Assembly: GCA_015039365.1 (NCBI GenBank)
Contig: WION01000518.1
Location: 1 to 37,543, forward strand
Length of the DNA stretch: 37,543 nt
Direction: 5' to 3'
Source of the DNA: Amanita rubescens
Lineage: Eukaryota > Basidiomycota > Agaricomycetes > Agaricales > Amanitaceae
Shown: in pieces, positions 11,258-23,171 of the stretch
Layout: the number at the start of each line of letters is the position of its first letter
Numbering within the stretch: the stretch's first letter is position 1
The notes under the pieces: model-generated
Told to the model about the DNA's origin: nothing
What the model saw: the letters and a program-made list of their open reading frames with translations, nothing else
Database searches by the model: none
Translations under genes and position numbers: made by a program

Positions 11258-11939
11258 ATTTTCTTTGTATTCTTCCTAGCGTCGAATGTGACGATCCGTA
11301 TCATACAAAATCTACATAAACGTCACAATGTGAATCGTGATCCAGCGGGAACCACCATGAATGGCAGTGAAGATGAATTTCATACCACTCCGGAAACTCC
11401 ATGTTATCGAGGCTTTCAGCGACCTTGGGGGAGGCGACCGCCTCCGTGGGCAATGACTCTTACACCTGGATCGACAATGAGGCTGGCGAGAAGCTGAGAG
11501 GAGATGGTGGCGATGGCCTTTCGGCCTGCCAGATATGAATAACCTTTGCGGTGTGAGTCCTAAGCCTGAGTTTGCCAACGGCGATTTCAAGTTCGCCTTC
11601 CTGTCTCGCCCGCCTGGGCCATCAGTTCTTTCAATGACGGGGGAGGAAAATAAAACGCCCGCACACCCTGTCTGGTTGCCCTCTCGTGTAGCTCGCTTGC
11701 AAGGTTCTAGTCCCCACCTCGACTGACATCCGACCCCCCTGATGTCGAGCGGCGCTCGTAGAAAGAGGATTTGCAACGCGAGCATTGGAACACATCCGTT
11801 TTGGCGTTTTGTTCCTTTGAGCAAAAGAGCAGGATCTGCAGATACAACCCACAAGGTCAACCCCCCGTTTCGCGTGCCAGTGGCCATTATTGAAGTAGGA
11901 TGACGTTCATAGGACTGGAGACGCAGCCATGTGGCCTCG
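11258..11939. other. Intergenic between the 189-aa gene and its decayed copy
   Basis: Open frames occur on both strands (minus 11312-12079 is 255 codons), but they have no motif. The minus frame runs antisense into the duplicated segment, so I regard it as chance. No repeat recognised. Confidence 0.4.
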
Positions 11940-12345
11940 ATTTGATCGGTCTCAGATCTCAGGTGGGATCCTTGCATCTCCATCATCGGTTGCCGCCGAA
12001 CATCAATCAGAAAGATCAAGCCGACTTGGACGCCGTCGGGTAAGTGGATAGCAACTTCTTGAACGAGCCAGCATCGCAAATGACACCTACTGCTGAACCT
12101 TCAACTTGAAAATATGTAGTAAAAGCCCAGGGTTCTCTTTCATAGCCCAGTCACGTCGGTGGCTACTCGCTTCTCACTGCCCAGTGGGATGGAGCAAGGA
12201 TCACTGCAGGTAATTCCTCATCCCATCGTGATCGTTTCATCCTATATTAGTTCATGCTCGTGTTGTTCCAGATTCAGATGCAAATCCTTTGCGACACCCA
12301 CTTGATAGGCGATATTCTTTCAGCAGACAAGATAGGACTGCAGCC
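11940..12345 (+). pseudogene. Decayed duplicate of the 189-aa gene (exons 1-3)
   Basis: Matching stretches occur in the same order as in 10660-11040. CATCGG...ACATCAATCA corresponds to the end of exon 1, GGGATGGAGCAAGGATCACT to exon 2 and CTTTGCGACA to exon 3. Intron sequence such as TCGTGATCGTTTCA is also retained. Insertions and deletions destroy the frame, and exon 4 is not found. Since intron sequence is retained, this is a DNA-level tandem duplication, not a retrocopy. Confidence 0.7.
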
Positions 12346-12499
12346 TAAAATTGTAACACGAGTCTGATGGGAGCAATGATTTTGCGTAAATCGTCTTTTG
12401 TGGTTCCTATATCGAAGCATGGTTTCCTCGTTGTCTAAATGTTTAAATATGCTTCTATGTCACTGCCGATAAACTCCCATCTTTCCGCACCGCCAAGCC

Positions 12500-12959
12500 G
12501 TGGACATGAAGCAATTAAAACAAGTAGATATTTCAAAATTGCGATTCAATTGCATGCTAACGGATTGCATTTGCATCCAGAGGAAGACTTGCTGCAACAC
12601 ACTGGATGGAATATACTTTGCAGATGACAGAGGGCGACTCGCAGGGTTGCGAATACCGATCGTAATCACCGAGAATACCAGTACACCAGTCGTGGAGGCT
12701 GCCATTCCTCGTTATGCTCATATACCTCTGAGGAAGGCCTATCTGCACGTTGCCGCCATGTCGGGCAACATTCATACCTTCGTCATTTTTTTTTCGCTAT
12801 CACCCAAACTTAGCAGATAATGGATCACTTCGGAGCCTTGACGCAAACATCCGCTGGAAGGGTGATGCTGTCGTTCTGAAAGCAGGCAAGCGGGACAATT
12901 TTGTGCATTTGCGAGGAGCAAAGGAGAAATTACTCGCAGCTTTTGCTGTGAAACGGTGA
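12500..12959 (+). pseudogene. Unknown gene with a frameshift at a T9 run
   Basis: The frame from 12500 (MDMKQLKQVDISKLRF) runs through VVEAAIPRYAHIPLRKAYLHV to a homopolymer of nine T at about 12786-12794. Beyond it the sensible continuation is in another frame (RYHPNLADNGSLRSLDANIR, then GDAVVLKAGKRDNFVHLRG) to 12959, with a possible splice donor GTGAGA at the end. The combined product would be about 150 residues, with no domain I recognise. One base gained or lost in the T run explains the break; a sequencing error is equally possible. Upstream exons may exist. Confidence 0.35.
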
Positions 12960-14079
12960 GATTTCGTCGCAACTTCATGGAAAGTCAGACTAATGGCTCG
13001 TCTATGTCTTCAAGCTTTGCAATGCGAATGGGCTTTACTGCAAACCGTCGGACACCAAAGCGGGCTACTATTGCAGCATGGGGAAAAGTTAGAAATTTCA
13101 GTTTCAAAGCACCATTTTGAACGGTGGTACGGACCTTCTAAGGGGTATTTTAAATACGTTTAAGTCGTCACACTTTTCCTGCTTGTAATCCTACTCTGAA
13201 CTTGAATATTGGAATTTGGCGATGGCCACTTTCATGACCTTCGCGACTAGTACTGGCGCCATCTCATTGCTGATGTGTTATCTCTGCAGTATTCGATGCA
13301 AGACACATCGTTGCGAAACCACAACCATCAAAGGTACCGGAAAATAAGCCGCGCGTGCATGCAGAGGTAGAATCGCGCTCTAAAAGAATCGTCTTCAGAC
13401 CATCCTACAGATCTTTGTTCGGCTTGAAATCACTACCTCGAATGTGTCGATTCCTTTATGAAACAGTTATATTCAGGCGCGTCCCAGTGGCACGTGAAAC
13501 GTGGCAATGATGGTTGTAATTTTAGTGGGTTTGCGCGGCTGGAGCAGGGTCGCCAAAACTTGGCTTTCAAGCCTAAATGGCCCATTGGTTTCATCCCACC
13601 GACCTCATGATGCAGGAAATTACCGCATACACGTTTTGTAATCGAGCATCTAAGGCATATGCCGTGTACACGTTTTCAACGCACAATCGAATGACGTCTA
13701 GTGTGATTATACAAAATTCTTTGTCCTGGTACATTTCTAGATCTAGATCTGCAAGCATACAACAAAATTCACCAGTTTCTTTGTTGAATTCTCGGCTATG
13801 ACTCAGTGACATCACGTTTTCTGGGTTGGAATAACGGCTCAATTGCGAGTACCACCATTGCGCCACGTTGTGGAGGCTGGCCTGGCGGAAACACAGGATT
13901 TGAATGTTCTGCCATACCAATCTGCCCATCGTTTTACGGCTCGGACGATCCGGATCTGGACGGTGAACTGCGATTTTCTTTCTTTGCTTGGTTGACTAAC
14001 CTGACTTTTCAGAGAACTATAATAACGGCCACTTCGACAACAGTATCCTACCTACAACAGTGTCCTACCTCTAACCCCG
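12960..14079. other. Intergenic, upstream of the second WD40 gene
   Basis: No supported gene. A minus-strand frame of 112 codons at 13591-13929 (containing FNKETGEFCCMLADLDLEM) has no start context, motif or paralogue and is left unannotated. The TCTAGATCTAGATCT run near 13737 is a trivial short repeat. The last part is presumably the promoter of the gene at 14080. Confidence 0.4.
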
Positions 14080-15701
14080 ATGACTTATCCTCTTTATCTT
14101 CCAACTCGCAGATTGACGGGCGAACACAAGGAACCCATCACCTGCCTAGCCTTTTCGTCAGCGGGTGATTACCTGGCCAGTGGTAGCGAAGACGGAGTAT
14201 TAGTAATCTGGAATATTGCGAGCGGCGCGCAAGTGACATCCATACAATTCGAGACCCCAGTCTTGTCGTTGGTCTGGGACAGTCGACATCAGGCCAGACT
14301 CTTCGTCGGTTGTTCGGATGGTATTGCATTATATATCGACAACTATCAGGTTTAATCCTATTTTTACGAGAATGCCTCCGGCTAATGCTTCTGCAGGGTC
14401 CTCTCATTTCCATATTGATGGACGAACTCCTGAAGCCAGTTTATGCGATAGCTGTTAGCCGGCATTTGCCAGTGTGCCACATAGCATTAGTGGCTGGATC
14501 GAATGTTTTTCTGGCTGCCGGCGATAATGGTGAGGCCATCTACCCGTTGTACCTTGAACTTAACGTGAATTGTTCTGTGCGATTTGACAGCAGAATTCAG
14601 GACCATCGCTCTCCTGCGGCCTTTCGACCTTCAATTCGATGGTGAAAAAACGTGTGGGAGGTCGCTCCACTTCGTAGAGCGCGACAAGAAATTGATTGTT
14701 TCTTATCTGCACCATGGTATATTGTTCGTGTCACCTAAATCATCGAATCCCCAGCCTATGACTAACAATTGATAGTTGCTGGGATGTCGCAACGCTGTCA
14801 CGCTTGTGGCAAATCCTTCCAGGCCCAACTCAGAATGTGTGAGTGCAGTGCGTGTTCTATGGTAACTTGTATTCATTGTAGCCAAAGAGCATTCTCTGCA
14901 ATTTCTCCGGACGAGAAGGAGATTGCAGTATCCAATTATCGCATGGGTGTAGATATCTATTCCACGGAGTCGCTGGTCAAGACTCGCTCCTACGCAGATG
15001 ATATACCCATCATGCTGTATTACGATCTACTCTCTGTAAATTTTCTGGCAAATGGGAGGTTTGTGACGATGGGCTCGCACAATGGTCAAGTTCGCATTTG
15101 GGACAAACATACTGGAAAGATTGTCCAGACACTTGAACATGATCGTGAGTATCTGTTGTATCTGTTGGCTTTGAGAGCATGTTAAGTTACGCTTACCTGC
15201 ATTTGTAGAATATCTCGTCAAATCCATCGCTGTGTGTTGTGCTTGATTGATGTCGTGCACTTACTAATTCTGACAAGGAATGTACCTTCCAAGATGTGGA
15301 GATGCTTGCAGCAGCAAGTGTCCGGGACGACTTCTATATTCAACTTTGGGTTTCCAAGCAGAGTATGATAGCTTCTTTTACCAGTCTATTACTATCTAAA
15401 TATCTTTTGCGCATCCCAGCTAAACCGAAACATCCTTTCTATGGACACTATCGTGCAGTGCTACTGGTCCTTTTCTTGTCCTGGACGATTGGTGTCTTTC
15501 TTGCTGTCAGACAGCTGGTAAGCGGTGATTTTTCTGATTTTTCTGTCTAACCCCCCAGATGCACAGAATTTTGACAGAGTAAGCCAAGCCTTCTCGCCTC
15601 TTGGAGATGCTGCGATCCTTGCCAACTTGGCTGTGTGCCGCATGTTTGCCTATGTAAGCGATGAAATTGTGCCGATGTGGCTAAAATCAGTTGGCTTGTG
15701 A
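14080..15701 (+). CDS. WD40-repeat protein with C-terminal membrane segment, paralogue 2 (405 aa)
   Basis: Nine exons join in frame: 14080-14349, 14397-14529, 14591-14723, 14776-14838, 14882-15144, 15209-15231, 15278-15362, 15420-15524, 15559-15701 (1,218 nt). It matches the minus-strand gene at 8526-10340 along its length, with equal exon phases and identical 263- and 85-nt exons. WD repeats include LASGSEDGVLVIWN, TMGSHNGQVRIWD and YIQLWVSKQ. Residues about 336-353 (AVLLVLFLSWTIGVFLAV) form a clearer membrane helix than in the paralogue. The tail resembles the paralogue's tail. The last intron (15525-15558, 34 nt) is short; using the alternative donor at 15518 would give an early stop, so the model follows the paralogue. 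Role unknown; likely a membrane-anchored scaffold. Probably functional. Confidence 0.72.
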
Positions 15702-17180
15702 GTGCTGAGCCTCTGCGCTCCACTGGTCAGCAAAAGTTTCCATCGCAATGTGCACTTTTTTGTATGCAGTTCACTTTATATGCCTTCTCACTTATGTAAA
15801 GTTACAAAAATATCAGATTAGTTTGATTGCTATGTGTATCTGTGCCACTGAATGTACTATAGCCATCGCTACTCGCCCAATTAAGATCAATCTCGAAGAG
15901 TGGCAAGATACCACCAAGACAGGTGAAAGTGGGAACTAGAACGACATGCTCTGTAAGGAACTGGTGCCAGGATCCTTATCGGATGACGTAGGGTTAGGGT
16001 TAGGAAAAAGCGAAGGTATGGTTGTAAAAGAAATCTGCGTATAACACATTCGATAGAGACACAGCGGGGCGGTGGATGGCTCTGGAGAAGGAGATGTGGG
16101 TAGGGGTATTGGGACGCAGAGGACTCTCTACAGCCAGTAACAGTTGTAAAAAGCCCGCGCAAGGCGGCACCGGTGAATGGCCAGCCGACCCGGCAAAACA
16201 AATCGAAGGGGACCGGTTGGTAGGAAATCTTGGACGACTGCGGGGCAGAATCGCGCCGCGGTAGAATCTGCCGGTCTTCTGCACTGCCGGGCGGGCATCC
16301 ACCTGACTGATATAAACATATAGTGCAAAACGCCGGCCGCATCAAGATTTGGTGGATGGGCATATTGGATAGGTGGCTAGGGGCAACGACGTCCGGATGG
16401 TGGGGTAGACAAAGAGACCCGGGGGGGCAGGGAGTGTGTGAGTGAACCTGGTTGATCTTGGAGTGTCTGGTCGAATGATGATGGCGGTAATCGAGTTCCA
16501 CACTTGAGAAGGTCGCGGATTCCTCTCCCATCTATCTACGATAGCGCTGGCCGTAAATGAACTCAAGTGGGGTCGTGAGGTCCAGGTTGCTGGGCCAGAT
16601 TTGGGAGAGGAAGGAGGGCTAGGCGTAGCCGTAGAGAGGGCCATATGGCAAGGAGCATCGCTCCGCGGCTCAATACGCTATCATACTGCAGGAGACCTTA
16701 GTACTCAGTCGCTTGGATGGGGGAACGGGTGCCGCACCTTGCTCGGATGTCCTTGGTCGCACAAAATCTTGAGCTTCCCCGTCGGAGGCTGCTGGGTGCT
16801 GCTGGGGTGCTCTTGCTGGGGCAGGGCTGTCAGATGCTGCGGAAGATGGGTTGGAGGGATGCGGGAGTTGCGGGTCCAGGTGGTGGTGATTGGAGCGGTT
16901 TAGCTGGAGCACAGGAGCTTAGGACTTGAAGCGGGCTGGTGGTAGAAAAGAGTGACCCGACCTAGCGATATGCTGGCTTCACTTCCCGTATGCATTGGTT
17001 CTAGAACCTGCCCGCTCCGGTCAGCACGGCATGAAACAAGGGCTAAGGCTGGTCTTTCCCCAGTGCAACGAGTTGTGGGTCGCGCAGCATAGGTGTGGCA
17101 GGTAAGACGTATGGTGGCTGTGCTAACCGCCCGCTATTTCTCGACACACGCAGCGCCTTTCTACTATAGTATCCTCTGCT
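15702..17180. other. GC-rich intergenic tract with many overlapping frames but no supported gene
   Basis: Frames of 60-214 codons overlap on both strands because stop codons are rare in this G- and C-rich stretch (about 16.0-16.95 kb). The translations are Pro/Ser/His rich with no motif and no consistent splicing. The last 200 bp are presumably the promoter of the dioxygenase-like gene at 17181. Confidence 0.45.
15989..16004 (+). repeat. Interstitial telomere-like repeat (TTAGGG, about 2.7 units)
   Basis: The string TAGGGTTAGGGTTAGG matches the fungal telomere repeat TTAGGG over 16 bases. At this length it could be chance or a scar of break repair. Confidence 0.5.
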
Positions 17181-18786
17181 ATGGTTGGCTCTAAGGCAAA
17201 CAAGATGTTTCAACACTGTGCTGACGTCCTTGGATCTGATCCCGCATTCCTCGATCTGCTTTCTGTTGCAATCACCGACGACGCTTTGCAGGCTGTTTCC
17301 CATGCCCTAGCCACATGTCTCAAGGATGCAGGGGCCTCACCGAAACTTCTAGATCCCTCCAAACTTGTCAATAACTTTATTTCTTTCTGCAACAATCCTC
17401 TTTGTCACGGGAACACTGTCAGCGAACAACTTCTGCAGGTTTTGAAGGACCGCCGAAACCTGAAAAACACACGGCAGGAGCAGCAGCGACTCTTCGTCTT
17501 CCAGGCCGGCCTGAACTGGAAATCACCATTCCAGGCGATTCGCAGGCAGCAGCTATTAGATAGCATTCCCACTTTTCTTGCAATCGACCTTGGAGTCGGA
17601 GCGATCTACCCTCCACCTGGTCACTGGATTGCCGAGAACAAGACAATATTTAATATGTGGAGCAGCCATCTTAAGAACTGCAAGATGAAGGACCGACGTA
17701 CCCCACGCCTCCCAGTTCATGAACTAGACGAGGAGATGCTTATGCATGATTTACTGCCTGGCCAAAGTGCCATTTTCAGAGACGAAGAAGGTAAGCGTAT
17801 TTCAGACTATTCCAGCCATCCACTAATGCGCATTTCAAGACCAATTGGTTGGGATCGTTATTCGGGATTTCTGCAAGCACCCTGAGCTCATACATTTCGT
17901 CAATCAGGTGATTCAGCTGAGCATAGCAGTGAAAAGGAACGTTAGAGTGCGTTGTCTCGCCATTTCCTAATATACTGCAACTGATTTTGCCCCAGAAAGA
18001 CGATCCTGGCTCCTTGGTCCTCGCAGGTTTTTCAGCTGGCTCCCGGTCGAAGCTCGCGTTCGACTGGGCTAGGAATATTGAAAGAAGAAAGAAGGACCAA
18101 GAAATGGTGGACAACCTTGCCCAGCAGACAAGTGCAGTATTTGCACTATTTTGGAACCTATGCCGGGCATGGTTACCTGACGAGATCATCAGCGATTTCG
18201 AAGACTTCATTCACAAGAATGGCCTTCCAGCAATGAATCGCGACTGGAAGACAACAACTCGGGAAGGTTCATATGAGGTAGTGATTGGCGAAACTTCCTT
18301 CAACTTCCACGATGTTGAGCTCGCTCCACCTATGGGCCTTATGGCAAGCAATTACTCGCGGTAAGTGCAGCATTACCTTTACCACTATAATTTCTCATAG
18401 GATGTGCATCTAGGGCTGTCCATAGAGATGAGCAACCCCATGATTGGGCGATCTCATGGAATACCGACAGGTCGTACCCAGATTCCACATACGGGGGCAA
18501 CTTTTTCATCGCCGAATATGGGATACGGGTCCAAAATGCCAAAAACACATTAATCACATGGAAGCCAGGAAAGTGGCATGCCACAAGTCTCCAGAAGGTG
18601 CAGCCTTCGCTTCCAGCAACTCAATTTCAGCATATTGGTCTCGCTTTTGTAACATCAAACCGGCTTCCGGCTGCCTGGCGAAAGTACCTTGAAAATAAGA
18701 TGAAAAAAGAAGATGTTGAGAAGGATTTGGAATGTAATGGGGAGAGTGGTATATCGTATGGACCCAGAGGGAAAAAGCGTAAGTAG
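17181..18786 (+). CDS. Fe(II)/2-oxoglutarate dioxygenase-like protein (484 aa)
   Basis: Four exons join without a stop: 17181-17790, 17840-17946, 17996-18360, 18414-18786 (1,455 nt), introns of 49, 49 and 53 nt. The C-terminal domain carries a double-stranded beta-helix signature: H364-R-D366 in AVHRDEQPHDWAISWN, a GGNFFIAEYGIRV strand after it, H416 in KPGKWHATSL, and R444 in GLAFVTSNRLPAAW. H, D and H would bind iron and the Arg could hold 2-oxoglutarate. The N-terminal about 240 residues form an unknown helical domain. Basidiomycetes have expanded TET/JBP-type DNA-base dioxygenases linked to transposons (established for KDZ elements). This gene could belong there, or to another fungal dioxygenase group; substrate is not shown. 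It lies 268 bp upstream of the Tnp2 gene, same strand. An alternative splice at the end (GTAAGTAG at 18780) would alter only the last residues. Confidence 0.7.
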
Positions 18787-19054
18787 GTCCATAGCTGCGT
18801 AATAATCCAGAGTATGCTCGTGCCTAATTTAGTAATTGTCACCACGACAATAATCAAATGCCACTATGTGCCAAGAAGTTAAAGACGTGAATGGCTGTCA
18901 TGGCCCATATGAACCAACCACTTGGTGCCTGCTTGCCATATAGTGTTGACTCGTTTACCTCGCTCCTGTCATTTTTTTGTATAATAGCTCAATATAAGTT
19001 GCCATCCTAATTTTGTCACGCCCTACCGCATGATTTATCATTACAATCATCGCG

Positions 19055-22000
19055 ATGGGACCAGCGTTTCTTTTATGCCAATGCTCCAAATGCTCTCAAA
19101 CGGTAGTTGCTCATCCTGATACCGGCATCGAAGTTCCTGGTTGCATGATCAAGCCAAGCACTCGCTTAGCACATGAAAAACGGGAACAAGGAATAAAGGT
19201 ACACCTTTGCTCAAAACCTCCCGATGATATCGATTTACTTGCATCGCAAATCAACAACATGCGCATTCGTTCTCAAGACCCCGATTCTGTGCAATCAGAT
19301 TTTCGACATTCAGGTAGCAGCCATCCGAGCCGGGGAGAAAAGGAACGTTTTAGTGACTCCCGTGGTATGTTCCTAATGAACAGCTTAGGACCTGTACTGC
19401 CAGTACTGATGAATTGAGCGAAGTTGCACAGAACCGGCGCAAAGTCAATGCAATCCAGGCTGAATTTGTCCGCCGCCAGCGCGCGTTCAAGCTCCCACCA
19501 ATAATTTTTTCCACTAAATGGAGCTCAGCTGGCTGTCAAGAACCGCCTCCCTTAAACTTTGATTCTAACTCTGTGTTTCTTGAGCACAAAGACTGGGTTG
19601 CACATGCGCTGCGAGAATTAGACGACATGCAGATATCAGCTGAAGAAGACGCAGAATTACCCAACCAAAAAGAATCCTTGACTTCGTGGATAAGAGAACA
19701 TGTTGTCATCCTTGATGGAGCCGTACTCCGCGCTTGGGCTGCAAAGCGGATAGACGCGGCTTTGCGCAGAGACTCTGAGTCTCAACCGCAATTGATCGAC
19801 TGCAGTGAGTGGAGTTAAATATTTCCCTACGTCAATGCCCACGGTCTTTAGCTCAGGATACTAGAACATTCAGCCTGGCGCAGAAACTTCCACAACCACT
19901 CGTTTTAGGTCTCGTAACAGCGCTGGTCTTGCATATTATCTCAGGCCTCTCCAGGGAGGGGACGAATTTCTTGCTTGCTGCACTCAGTGCCATAGTCGCC
20001 ACAACATATTCCACCTGCACACAAGTTTTCAAGATTAAAAATGGAGAAGATCATCCGGATAAGCGCATACCTTCAGCGCACGACTGGCCTTTTGACATAA
20101 GGACGGCTATCGCTCATTTCCATCTTGAACCAGACCTGATTCATTACGCTTGTTGCCCCCAATGTTTTGCCCTCTATGCACCAGATATAGGGCAGGAATA
20201 CCCCCGCAAATGCACGAATAGAAAATTTGAAGGGGGAGAGGAATGTGGAACACCTATCATGGTCGCAACAGAGACATCGGAACCCGGAAAATCGACCTCT
20301 AGGCCTATCCGAACATTTGCTTATCAGCCTTTCACGTCCTGGTTAGCGCGGCTGCTTGCTCGACCTGGACTCGTGGAATCCCTCGGGGTCAATGCAGCAG
20401 GGACACAACGAAGCCACCAAGAACTGATATCCGATATCCTTCAAGGGGACGCAGCAAAGAAACTGATGGGATCCGATGGGAGGCCCTTTTTGGAGAGTTC
20501 ACCTGGCGGACTCCAGCTCGTTTTCAATATGAATATAGATTGGTTCAACCCGTATGGATCTCGAAAGAGCGGAAGGCAGTATAGTATCGGCGGAATATAT
20601 ATGATATGCATGAATTTACCGATCCATCTTCGGTATCAGGTGCGGCACATTGTTATACTATTTCGCTGCTTGCAATTTTGGCTCCAGGTAGAAAATGTAT
20701 ATCTCGCAGGCATCATCCCTGGCCCAAATGAGCCCGCGTCAGACTCTGAACTCAACAATCTTTTGCGACCGGTGATTGATGACTTGTTGCTTCTGTTCCG
20801 CCCAGGCGTTATTTTTAGTGGGATAGGAGGTTCGTCGCTGAGCTTCCTTGTGCAGTGTGCCCTTCTCGCTGTGATATGCGATTTACCGGGGTATAGGAAA
20901 GTAGCAGGATTTGCAGGCCATAGCAGTGCGCAGCACATGTGTGCATTTTGCAAATTGCCTGCATCGCAGAAGACTGACTTCAATGTTTCGAACTGGCCCC
21001 GGTGGACGAGAGACGACTATGTGGCGGCTGGAGAGCGATGGTTGAATGCCTCGAATCAAGAGGCTAGGGAAAGGATCTTTGCCGAAACGGGCGTACGCTG
21101 GTCGGAACTCATGCGACTTCCTTACTGGGACCCCTTCAAGCATGGCGTCGTGGACGCTATGCACAACTTGTTCCTGGGCAATGCTCAGCGACACTGTCGC
21201 TATCTCTGGGGGATGGACCGCTCTGTCTCCCCAAATAAACGAACCGCACCTCATTCTACTGAAGAACAGAGCCGCGAGTTGCAAAAAGCGGTCAAGGCTA
21301 TAGGAGAGGGAGACACCGTGGCATTGGCCCGCCTTCGTCGGACTTACTTGGCTACCATCACCCACGATAATGCCGTATATGTCCAGAGTAAGGGAAAGTC
21401 ACCGACAAGAAAAGAGTATGCTTCAGCCCTGGTCAACTGGGTAACTTTCGTACTTGAGCCTGAATGATTGTAGAACTGATGGGGTAGATACCATGCAGCG
21501 CAAATCAAATTCAATCGTTTCGATTCACATCCGGCCACCAGAGCCTTATCCTGTAATTGATTTGATGTCAGAGGGATCCAGAGCAGCTGCAGGCCGCGTC
21601 ATTCTGAACAGATTAGTTTTGGAGGAGATAGATAAAGACATGATGAAGACGACGCTTCCGACATGGCTTGCTCCGCCCCCACCAAACATAGGATCAGCAA
21701 AAGTCGGGAAACTCAAGGCAGACACATGGCGGACGTTTTTCACCGTTACCCTCGTAATCACAATGATTCGTCTCTGGGGAGGGACCGATGCTACGCCTCA
21801 CCAGAAGAGGCTATTAGACAATTTTCTCGCACTGGCTACAGCTATCCGGTGGGCAACAGCCCGGTATACATCTACCAAACATATTGAGATCGTCAAGGAG
21901 CAAATGTTGCACTATTTCACGACTTTTCTTGAACTATTCCCACCCGATCAGCTCACCCCAAACCATCATGCCTCACTCCACCTAGCTGAATCTCTGAAGG

Positions 22001-22938
22001 CATATGGGCCAGTGCATGGTTGGTGGACTTTCCCCTTTGAGAGGTACAATGGAATTATCCAGAGGCAGAATATGAACAATCGACCTGGTAAGTATGTTGA
22101 ATGTCACTTGTTACCACAGCCTCACAGCGGGGTTTGGCTAGGCGAGTTGGAAGTGACTTTCATTCGGGCATTCTGCCAGGGGGCTAATTTGAGGGCTCTG
22201 ATGGGTTCTTCCAATGGGAAGGCAGTCGAAGTCCTTCGGCAACCATTTAGACAGCACTGCAGCAGCAGTCTCACCAGAAACATCCTTCATGACCTCCTGG
22301 TAGCTGACGTGCCCAGTCATTGTGAAGGGTCTCTCCGATGGGAAGATGGTAAAGCCACAGTCGATTTGTCTGACAGTGTATACTCTGCATTGTCATCGTA
22401 TCTAATGAAGCAGTCGCCACCGATTCCACACTATTTTTCATCGGCATCTCCTGGCACTTCCATGTTGCCACGCGCTGCGCAGCAGAGGAAGAAGGTAGAA
22501 TGGAAGGGCACCATATATACCACACCTTGGCATAACAGGAAAAATGCCCTCGTTCTCTTTAACGGTGGCAATTCTTCGCGCGGGATGCAGGCTGGCCTCA
22601 TTCAAGAAATATTCATGCATCGGCGGTTAAAGAATAAAAACGATTGGATCACAGAACCATTCTGCGCTATCTCGCCCTTCAAAAGTCTCAGCCAGCATGA
22701 AGCTTCACACGATCCATATGCAAAGTATCCATTGCTCGACATCCGGCTTTATCACAATCAACATGAACCGCTTATTATTGTATCACTGAATGACATTGTG
22801 AGCCACGTTGCAAGCTGCCAGATTGCATATGCAGGTATTGGAGATAATTTGCTAGTCATACAATCGCTTGACCGGGTTCGTGCTTTCCTTTGCTACATAT
22901 CTGAACCGCTAACACAGTATTTGTTTAGAACCTTATGA
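19055..22938 (+). CDS. tnp2: Tnp2-family transposase (En/Spm, CACTA type), 1,221 aa, apparently intact
   Basis: Five exons join in one open frame: 19055-19364, 19424-19804, 19852-21440, 21499-22087, 22142-22938 (3,666 nt), introns of 59, 47, 58 and 54 nt. Family features are a Cys-rich zinc-binding region near residue 330 (CCPQCFALY ... CTNRKFEGGEECGTP), then NMNIDWFNPYG with D460, CDLPGYRKVAGFAGHS with D574 and HMCAFC, and GVVDAMHNLFLG with D665. These acidic residues are the likely DDE/D catalytic set. Later come TPNHHASLHLAESLKAYGP and WTFPFERYNGIIQR, also typical. The enzyme would cut and paste its element in the nucleus. The downstream palindrome-rich tract (23172-23506) is a candidate binding region. 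No stop or frameshift was needed, so it may be a recently active copy. The end may be slightly different if a further small intron lies after 22880. Confidence 0.88.
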
Positions 22939-23171
22939 ACTTGAATATCCCATGATTGTTTCAGCTGTGCCTGGTCGACGTGGCCGAGATCCCAACTGGA
23001 CCTCCCAATACCTATGATACTCATTTTACTCTCAACAATTACCTCATGTCTCATTGCAATCTGCCCGTCACAGTACATCTTGGTACAGATCGTCGTGAAG
23101 TGTAGTATAACTTAGTTGCTAATCCTATGTTTCGCCAAATTGGACAAAATCCCCAATTTTTCAAATTTTTC

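Noticed and set aside
11312..12079. 255-codon minus-strand open frame
   Set aside because: No motif. It runs antisense through the decayed copy of the 189-aa gene, and its composition does not look like protein. Probably chance openness.
13591..13929. 112-codon minus-strand open frame
   Set aside because: No paralogue, motif or splice continuation. Kept only as a remark in the intergenic entry.
15887..16912. Several overlapping open frames on both strands (up to 214 codons)
   Set aside because: Stop codons are rare in this GC-rich stretch; translations are low complexity, with no splicing pattern or conserved motif.
19388..19431. Apparent frameshift in the transposase gene between its first two frames
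   Set aside because: A 59-nt GTATGT...GAAG intron (19365-19423) joins them in frame, so no damage needs to be assumed.
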